A stretch of 64,000 bases of DNA, from NCBI GenBank assembly GCA_965197865.1, contig CBDANZ010000002.1, forward strand, positions 558,001 to 622,000, read 5' to 3'. This document shows, one piece after another, positions 57,430-64,000 of this stretch. Made by a program: the position numbers and the translations under genes. Numbering within the stretch: the stretch's first letter is position 1; each line of letters opens with the position of its first letter. The notes beneath the pieces were generated by a model that saw only the letters and a list, made by a program, of their open reading frames with translations, had not been told where the DNA came from and made no database searches. This DNA comes from CBDANZ01 sp965197865 (GTDB lineage: Bacteria > Acidobacteriota > Vicinamibacteria > Vicinamibacterales > CAVVIG01).

Positions 57430-57653
57430 CCTATGACCAGGTCGTCTTCCTGTGTCACATACGCCAACCGTCCTACGAAGACCCCGTCACCCAGGAGCAC
57501 ATTCTTTCGGGGGTGCGACTCCCTGCGCTGAAGGATTACTACCGGATGGTGGCTCCGCTGCGCGAGCTCGCCGCGATCCGCAGCATCACGTTCGACCTCG
57601 TACCGTCGCTCCTCGTGCGGATCCAGGCTTCTGCCGCCAACCCGGCCCATTGA
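57430..57653 (+). pseudogene. Relic of a GH57 glycosidase N-terminus
   Basis: One frame reads VVFLCHIRQPSYEDPVTQEH, then ILSGVRLPALKDYYRMVAPL, then RSITFDLVPSLLVRIQ and a stop. This is the N-terminal block of GH57 (4-alpha-glucanotransferase/amylase-like; pattern HQHQPYY.D...G......WVRLHA.KDYYDM, then FNLVPSLL.Q). It has no start codon and no catalytic residues. The remaining bases to the parB end (57654-57865) show no gene; an AT-rich palindrome lies near 57780. Confidence 0.5.
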
Positions 57654-57865
57654 AATCGATCTCGCGGCCGTCACTTCGGGCCTGGAATTGGACAGCCTAG
57701 CGTGAGGCCGGACGGCTCCCGTTGACGAGAGGGCTTCCAAGAAAGGCGTGGTTTCCGAGCCAGGGTATGTGTCTGATAATGTATATTATGTTAACCTGAC
57801 GACCGTAATGCACTGCCTTCCCGGCCATCTCAACCTGCCCCCCTGCCAGAGATCTCCACTGGCTC

Positions 57866-58679
<814 letters not shown>

Positions 58680-58687
<8 letters not shown>

Positions 58688-59435
58688 GGTCGATGACCTC
58701 CTCACAGAGGCGATAATATTCGGTCGCGCCCGGCGAGTCGGGCGCGAAGGTGAAGATCGATTCCTTGTAGGCGGGGCTCTCCTCGAGCCGCACGCTCTTG
58801 GTGATCACCGTCTTGAACACTTTCCGCCCGAATACCTTCTGGATCTCCAAGCGGATGTCGCGTGCCAGCGCCGTCCGCTTGTCGTGCATCGTGATCACGA
58901 CGCCCAGAATCCGCAGTGCCGGGTTTGGCCGCGCCCGGACCTTCTCGATCGTCTCAAGCAGGTCGTCGGTGCCTTCGAGCGCAAAGTACGACGACTGGAT
59001 CGGAATGAGCAGGTGCGTCGCCGCCACCAGCGCATTCACCGTCAGCAGCCCGAGCGTCGGCGGACAGTCGATCACCACGTGTGGGTACGCCTTGCGAATC
59101 GGCTCAAGCTTGTCCTTCAGCCGGAAATGGGCGTCCATCTCCCCCACCAGCTTCGCTTCGAGCTTGGCCAAGGCGATGCGCGCCGGCGCAATCCAAAGGT
59201 TCTCGACCGACGACGCCACGACGACGTCGGTGAGCGCGACCGCCGGATCGACAATCGCGTCGTAGACGCTCCGCACCACCTGGGGCATGTCCAGAAACGA
59301 CAGCGTGCTGTTGGCCTGGGGATCGAGATCGACGAGCAGCGTCCGCTTGCCTCGCAGGGCGAGCGCGGCTGCCAGATTGATGGCCGTCGTGGTCTTGCCC
59401 ACGCCGCCCTTCTGGTTGGCGATGGCGACGATCAT
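58680..59435 (-). CDS. parA: Chromosome partitioning ATPase ParA
   Basis: This is a 251-residue Walker-type ATPase. The ATG at 59435 opens MIVAIANQKGGVGKTTTAIN (deviant Walker A); VDLDPQANSTLSFLDMPQVV and DCPPTLGLLTVNALVAATHL are the switch and Walker B regions. With ParB it segregates the chromosome origin, so the window is probably within reach of oriC or at least carries the core par locus. Genes recN, miaB and the nuclease lie upstream on the same strand. Confidence 0.95.
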
Positions 59436-59494
59436 GAAATGGACGGACGGTCGAACCGCAAAGATTCTAGCAGAAATCTTCCGCAATCGCTCTC

Positions 59495-59980
59495 TTACAT
59501 CTTGTATTTCCCCAGATCGTTCGGTTCCAGGCTGTCAAGCCACTTATGGAGGCGGTCGGCGTCGGCCTTCTCTGACGACGGATCCATCGTCTTGGCGTTG
59601 TCGATGACCGTCTCCTCGACAAAGATGGGCGCGCGGGTCCGCAGCGCCAGCGCGATGGCGTCGCTCGGCCGTGCGTCGATGGCCACCGTGTCACCGTTCC
59701 ACGACACGTAGATGAGCGCGTAGAAGGTGTTCTCCTGCAGGTCGCAGACGACCACTTTTTGAACCGACGCCTTGAGGTCGTGGATCACGTTGCGCAGCAG
59801 ATCGTGCGTCATCGGCCGCGGCGTCGCGACGTTCTCGATCTGCAGCGCGATCGCGTTCGCCTCGAAGATCCCGACCCAGATCGGGAGCACTTTCTGCCCC
59901 TCCTTGTCGCAGAGGAGCACGATCGGCATGTTCGTGACGGGGTCGACCATCAACCCCTTGATGGTCATTTCGATTTGCAT
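59495..59980 (-). CDS. Bifunctional nuclease family protein (DUF151)
   Basis: This is a 161-residue protein of the BFN family. The ATG at 59980 opens MQIEMTIKGLMVDPVTNMPI. The conserved core is LPIWVGIFEANAIALQIENV, RPMTHDLL and IDARPSDAIALALRTRAPIF. BFN proteins have DNase/RNase activity in plants and Thermotoga; the bacterial role is unsettled. It is 59 bp upstream of parA. Confidence 0.9.
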   Translation of the reverse strand: MQIEMTIKGLMVDPVTNMPIVLLCDKEGQKVLPIWVGIFEANAIALQIENVATPRPMTHDLLRNVIHDLKASVQKVVVCDLQENTFYALIYVSWNGDTVAIDARPSDAIALALRTRAPIFVEETVIDNAKTMDPSSEKADADRLHKWLDSLEPNDLGKYKM

Positions 59981-60092
59981 GGCTCTCAACCTGGGCCCCA
60001 CTGGGGCGCTGTCAATGAGTCAAGAACAATCGACAGTCATCAGTCGTCTATCCACCGTACTCAGCCCGCGGTCGTCAGTCAACGGTCACCGG

Positions 60093-61502
60093 TCAACGGC
60101 TCACCGCGGCCCACCGCGGCCTATCGACTGTCCACTGCGGAACTGTCCTTCCCCAGACACTGTGGGGACCCGCCCGTTCGACCCGGGCGGTCACCGTTCG
60201 TCCGATCCACTCCGCCTCTCCAGGCACGTTCACGACGACGTTTTGCGTGGTCCGGCCGCAGAGCTCCGTGCCGCGCCGGCGGCTCGCGGCGTCCACCAGC
60301 ACCTCGACGTCGCGCCCGATCAGGGCGGCGTTCAGCTCGGTCTGGATCTCGCGCTGCAAGGCCTGCAGCGCCACGATCCGCTTCGTCTTCTCGGCCTCCG
60401 AGACATCGTCGGTCAAGCGCTTGTCGGCCAGCGTGTTCGGGCGCGGCGAATACTTGAACGAGAACATACTGTGGAACCTGACCGCACGGGTGAGCGACAG
60501 CGTTTCCTCAAAGTCGGCCTCGGTCTCGCCCGGGAACCCAACGATCATATCGGTCGACAGGGCCACGTCGGGCAGGAGGTGTCGGATCCGCCCCACCAAA
60601 TCGAGATAGCTGGCGCGAGTGTACCGCCGCCGCATCTCCTCGAGCACCCGGGTGGAACCCGACTGGACCGGCAGGTGCAGATGCCGGCACATCTTCGGCA
60701 GCCGTGTCATCGCATCGAGGAACCGCGGCGAGACGTGCCGCGGATGCGGGCTCGCGAACCGGATCCGCTCAATGCCGTCGATCTCGTGCACGGCCTCCAG
60801 CAGGCCGGTGAAGTCGCAGCCGGGGTCGTCGGGCGCCGCGTAATGGTTCACGATCTGACCGAGAAGCTGAATTTCGCGGCGTCCGGTCGCCGCCGCCTCG
60901 CGGACTTCGGCCAGAATGTCGGCTTTGGGCCGCATCCGCTCGTGCCCGCGCGTGTAAGGGACGATGCAGAAGCTGCAGAACTCGTTACACCCTTCGATGA
61001 TCGTCACGTAGGCCTTGACCGGGTCGCTTCGATGCGTGACGCCCAACGGAAACGTGGCGTCCTCGTAGGGATCCAGGTCGATCACCGGGAGGGGGAAAGC
61101 TTTTCGACCGGCGCCAGATGGGCGCCTGCTCTTTTTTTCCTCGACCGCCCGCGTCACGAGCACCGGCAGTCGCCTGATGGCCTGCGTGCCGACAATGACG
61201 TCGGCGGTGCCCGGTGAATGTCTCAGGATGGCGCCCCCTTCCTGCTGGGCGACGCAGCCCGCCACCACCACGACCGGCTCACGACCCAGGTCCACAGCCA
61301 TCTGACGCAGTTCGCCGAGACGCGTGTACAGCTTCTCTTCCGCGCGCTCGCGCACGCTGCACGTGTTGATGACGACCACGTCGGCGTCTGCCGCGCTCTC
61401 GGCCGCTTCAAGACCTGCCTGCTCGAGCAGCCCCGCCATCTGCTCCGAGTCGTGCACGTTCATCTGGCAGCCGAACGTCTCGATCCGGTACTGACGAGCC
61501 AT
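60093..61502 (-). CDS. miaB: tRNA-2-methylthio-N6-dimethylallyladenosine synthase
   Basis: This is a 469-residue radical SAM methylthiotransferase acting on i6A37 of tRNA. The three N-terminal cluster cysteines lie in TFGCQMNVHDSEQM, NTCSVRERAEEK and GCVAQQEG. The radical SAM CxxxCxxC is CNEFCSFCIVPYTRGHERMR. A C-terminal TRAM domain follows. The last ~20 residues (VPQWTVDRPRWAAVSR) extend beyond the usual end because the gene runs into repeat-like intergenic DNA (60010-60130: short words such as gtcaacggtc and accgcggcc). Confidence 0.95.
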   Translation of the reverse strand: MARQYRIETFGCQMNVHDSEQMAGLLEQAGLEAAESAADADVVVINTCSVRERAEEKLYTRLGELRQMAVDLGREPVVVVAGCVAQQEGGAILRHSPGTADVIVGTQAIRRLPVLVTRAVEEKKSRRPSGAGRKAFPLPVIDLDPYEDATFPLGVTHRSDPVKAYVTIIEGCNEFCSFCIVPYTRGHERMRPKADILAEVREAAATGRREIQLLGQIVNHYAAPDDPGCDFTGLLEAVHEIDGIERIRFASPHPRHVSPRFLDAMTRLPKMCRHLHLPVQSGSTRVLEEMRRRYTRASYLDLVGRIRHLLPDVALSTDMIVGFPGETEADFEETLSLTRAVRFHSMFSFKYSPRPNTLADKRLTDDVSEAEKTKRIVALQALQREIQTELNAALIGRDVEVLVDAASRRRGTELCGRTTQNVVVNVPGEAEWIGRTVTARVERAGPHSVWGRTVPQWTVDRPRWAAVSR

Positions 61503-61513
61503 GTCCTTTTCGC

Positions 61514-63277
61514 CTAAAGCCTGAAGCCTTTCCTCGGGACTTCTCCGGTTTCGCGCCGTGGGCTTTCGCTTTCGTCTTTCGCTTTCGATTCGTCTTTCGC
61601 CCAGCCGTGGGCGATCCGACGCTCCATCAGCATCTCACGAGCCGACGCGCGAATCCCCTCCGTCACACCCGCCCCGCCCAGCATTCGCCCGAGCTCTTCC
61701 ACGCGGCCGCCTTCATCAAGTCGGGTGACCGTCGTCTTCGTGCGGCCGCGCTCGACGCGTTTTTCGACCTGAAAATGCGTGTCGCCGTACGCGGCAATTT
61801 GTGGCAGATGCGTGATGCAGAGGACCTGAAACGCCGACCCAAGCGTGTGCAGCTTGCGGCCCACGACGTCCGCCACGCGCCCGCCGATGCCAGCGTCGAT
61901 CTCATCGAATACCAGGCCGGGTGTGGCCTCGCTCGGCGTTCGACGGCCGGTAGCGCCAAAGCCGTCGCGCGACCCGGCCGTGAGCGTCTTGATCGCCAGC
62001 ATGATTCGCGACAGCTCGCCGCCCGACACGATGCGAGCCAGCGGCCGCAGTTCCTCGCCCGGGTTGGGCGAGAGGAAAAACTCGGCTTGGTCGATCCCTT
62101 CGGCAGTCCACAGCGCTTGAGGCAGCGGCTGCGGCGCAAAGCGGACCTCAACACGAGTTCGCTCCATGGCCAGCTCCGCGAGCTGGCTCTCCAGGCTTTG
62201 CGCGAACACAACGCCGGCGCTTCGGCGCGCCTCGCCCAAAGCGCGCGCGGCCCCGAGGTACCGATCGCGCGCGGCCGTACAATCGTGCTCCAGAGCGGCA
62301 ATCCGCTCGTCGTTGTGCACGAGATCGGCCAGCTCGCGCCGGAGTGTGTCGCGCTTGGCGATTGCGTCGGCCAGCGTCGGCCCGTACTTTCGCTTCAGAC
62401 GCTCGAGAATCGCCAGCCGCTCCTCCACCTGCTGGAGCCGCGCCGGCGAGGCTTCGATCCCGTCGCGATACCGCCGGAGAAACAACGCCAGATCGTCGAG
62501 TTGCGCCTTGACGCCGTCGCCGGCATCTAGGTACGGCCGAAATCGCGGATCGAGTGCGGCAAGCTCCGCGACCCGCTTCCAGACGGCGCCCAGCTCCGCC
62601 AGGACTGCCTGGTCGCTCTCGTAAAGCAAGGCGTAGCTCTCAGCGCAGAGACGCTCCACGCGTTCGGCACTCGCCAGCACCTGCCGAGCCGCGCCCAGTT
62701 CCTCGTCTTCCCCCGGCTTCAACGCCGGTTTTTCGAGCTCCGCCAGTTGAAAGGCGGCCAGTTCCTGCTGAACGGCGCGGTCAGCTGCAGCCTGCGTCAC
62801 ACGGGCCAGCTCGTCGCCCGCCGCGCGCGCCACATCAAATGCCGCATGCGTGGGCGCCAGCAACGCCCCGTGCCCGCCGAATGCGTCCAGCACCGCCACG
62901 TGCGTCGAAGGGTTGAGCAGTGTTTGGTGCTCGTGCTGTCCGTGCAGCTCAATCACCCGTTCGGCCAGCGCCTTGAGAGCACCGGCGGTAGCCAGACTCC
63001 CGTTCACGAAGGCACGGCTGCGGCCCTGCGCGGTCACCTCGCGGCGGATGAGCCACTCTTCCCCGCCGTTCTCGAAGATGGCTTCGATCGCCGCCGCGTC
63101 TTCCCCTGTCCGAACGAGATCGCCGGAGGCCCGCCCTCCGAGGAGAAGACCAACCGCCTCGACCAGGATCGACTTCCCGGCTCCGGTTTCGCCCGTCAGG
63201 ACGTTCAGCCCCGGGTCGAACTCGAGCTCGACCGAATCGATGACGGAGAAGTGTCTTATACTGAGAAACTGGAGCAT
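61514..63277 (-). CDS. recN: DNA repair protein RecN
   Basis: This is a 587-residue SMC-like ATPase in double-strand-break repair. The ATG at 63277 opens MLQFLSIRHFSVIDSVELEF, the usual RecN start; an in-frame TTG lies 21 bases upstream. Walker A is LTGETGAGKSILVEAVGLL; the hinge coiled coil covers about residues 150-370; the signature IVSGGELSRIMLAIK and Walker B LVFDEIDAGIGG are near the C-terminus. The gene lies 11 bp upstream of miaB and diverges from tolQ. Confidence 0.95.
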   Translation of the reverse strand: MLQFLSIRHFSVIDSVELEFDPGLNVLTGETGAGKSILVEAVGLLLGGRASGDLVRTGEDAAAIEAIFENGGEEWLIRREVTAQGRSRAFVNGSLATAGALKALAERVIELHGQHEHQTLLNPSTHVAVLDAFGGHGALLAPTHAAFDVARAAGDELARVTQAAADRAVQQELAAFQLAELEKPALKPGEDEELGAARQVLASAERVERLCAESYALLYESDQAVLAELGAVWKRVAELAALDPRFRPYLDAGDGVKAQLDDLALFLRRYRDGIEASPARLQQVEERLAILERLKRKYGPTLADAIAKRDTLRRELADLVHNDERIAALEHDCTAARDRYLGAARALGEARRSAGVVFAQSLESQLAELAMERTRVEVRFAPQPLPQALWTAEGIDQAEFFLSPNPGEELRPLARIVSGGELSRIMLAIKTLTAGSRDGFGATGRRTPSEATPGLVFDEIDAGIGGRVADVVGRKLHTLGSAFQVLCITHLPQIAAYGDTHFQVEKRVERGRTKTTVTRLDEGGRVEELGRMLGGAGVTEGIRASAREMLMERRIAHGWAKDESKAKDESESPRRETGEVPRKGFRL

Positions 63278-63311
63278 CTGAAAAGGAGAGAACTTCAATC
63301 ATAACATAGGT

Positions 63312-63340
63312 TTGACACCTTTTTCACAGCATGATACATT
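63312..63340 (+). promoter_or_regulatory. Sigma-70-type promoter for tolQ
   Basis: A perfect -35 TTGACA (63312-63317), a 17-base spacer and TACATT (63335-63340, four of six) lie in the 114-bp divergent gap between recN and tolQ, about 50 bases before the tolQ start. Confidence 0.6.
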
Positions 63341-63391
63341 TCTGCCTATCGCGGTGTCCCAGCGGCGTTAGAACAATGTTCGGAGGAAGGT

Positions 63392-64000
63392 TTGCGCACG
63401 CTCGGAAGCTTGTTCTTTGCCTTGCTGCTGCAGGCGCAGGGCAGCGCAAGCCTTGATGGATCCAGTTGGTCGATCCTCGAGATCCTTGCGCGCTCCAGTG
63501 CAATCTCCAAAGGCGTTCTTCTGATCCTCGGGCTCTTCTCGATTGTTTCCTGGAGCATCATCTTCTTCAAGACTTGGACGTTTCGACGCTCGCAGCGTCA
63601 CACGAGAAGTTTTCTGGACGTCTTTCGCCGAAGTAACAAGTTCTCGGAAGTGCAGTCGGTGTGCCGTTCGCTCGGCGAGAGCCCGCTAGTCGGCCTGTTT
63701 CAAGCCGGACATGCCGAACTGACCGCGCAGTTACGCCAACCGATGCCGAATGGCGATCCGGCGGAGACCAATCCGCGAAGCACCGTCGGGCGTCCAACTC
63801 TCAAGAACCTCACGGCCGTCGATCGGGCGCTCATGCGGGCCTCCATTGTCGAGGTCAACAAGCTCGAGAACCGCATTCCGTTTCTGGCGACCACGGCAAG
63901 CATCACGCCCTTCATCGGGTTGCTCGGCACGGTGGTGGGAATCATGATGGCGTTTGATCAGATCGGCCAGACCGGCTCGACAAATCTCGGCGTCGTTGCG
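63392..64000 (+). CDS. tolQ: TolQ/ExbB-family proton channel protein, 5' part
   Basis: The gene runs off the right edge (203 codons visible). The start is probably TTG at 63392, with GGAGGAAGG just upstream. The first membrane segment reads GVLLILGLFSIVSWSIIFFK; the second begins ITPFIGLLGTVVGIMMAF, with the classic TTASITPFIGLLGTVVG signature. LMRASIVEVNKLENRIPFLA precedes it. TolQ and ExbB are the motor subunits of Tol-Pal and TonB; TolQ is more likely here because the family of this length with an N-terminal leader-like segment is TolQ. Partner tolR/exbD should follow outside the window. Confidence 0.88.
   Translation, partial: MRTLGSLFFALLLQAQGSASLDGSSWSILEILARSSAISKGVLLILGLFSIVSWSIIFFKTWTFRRSQRHTRSFLDVFRRSNKFSEVQSVCRSLGESPLVGLFQAGHAELTAQLRQPMPNGDPAETNPRSTVGRPTLKNLTAVDRALMRASIVEVNKLENRIPFLATTASITPFIGLLGTVVGIMMAFDQIGQTGSTNLGVVA

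Overview
The window is high-GC bacterial DNA from a diderm (Gram-negative) chromosome. Evidence for a second membrane is a fused LptF-LptG lipopolysaccharide transporter, a TolQ homologue, several lipoproteins and relics of TonB-dependent receptors. The style of the secreted proteins, the gene neighbourhoods and the fused housekeeping genes are most like Acidobacteriota (Vicinamibacteria-like). That placement is an inference from gene content: there is no rRNA gene here, and I found no tRNA gene or CRISPR array.

Layout. 1-9.2 kb is accessory: two tandem secreted paralogues, a TMTC-like membrane protein with TPRs, a secreted haem/copper protein and two small secreted proteins. Between them lie 3' fragments of outer-membrane protein genes and an IS21-family relic. 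9.3-22.4 kb is core metabolism and secretion: gcvT-gcvH-gcvP, a class IV aminotransferase, NAD(P)HX repair, tsaE, guaB, secA and an M23 peptidase. 22.7-28.8 kb holds a 2-oxoacid:ferredoxin oxidoreductase pair (korA-korB), OsmC and small or exported proteins. 28.8-35.2 kb has a cytochrome P450 and then a decay zone: a TPR fragment, a frameshifted comM, a long coiled-coil gene broken by three in-frame stops, and a lytic-transglycosylase fragment. 35.2-37.3 kb is a two-gene bacterial microcompartment locus: one hexameric shell protein and a CoA-acylating aldehyde dehydrogenase with an unusual C-terminal extension. 37.4-38.7 kb is a lipoprotein followed by a broken GT39 glycosyltransferase. 39-47.9 kb is a type IV pilus / type II secretion assembly operon (gspF, gspE, pilM, pilN, pilO, pseudopilins). 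In it, the place where pilP and the secretin are expected holds what looks like a pilP-secretin deletion fusion. 48-51 kb is a cell-wall recycling cluster: a serine hydrolase, a GlcNAc-kinase-like gene and murQ, the last two carrying several frameshifts. 51.2-64 kb returns to core genes: xerD, metK, a PHP-domain protein, fused lptFG, then recN-miaB-bifunctional nuclease-parA-parB on the minus strand, and the start of tolQ on the plus strand.

The most interesting items are (1) the minimal microcompartment locus with its extended aldehyde dehydrogenase, (2) the apparent pilP-secretin deletion fusion inside an otherwise complete pilus operon, and (3) the unusual number of broken genes. Breaks are of two kinds: genes with nonsense codons and no or few frameshifts (coiled-coil gene) and genes with clusters of one-base indels, some at long G tracts (murQ, an Ig-like lipoprotein). 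The second kind may be real pseudogenes, phase-variable tracts or consensus errors in a metagenome assembly; the sequence alone cannot decide.
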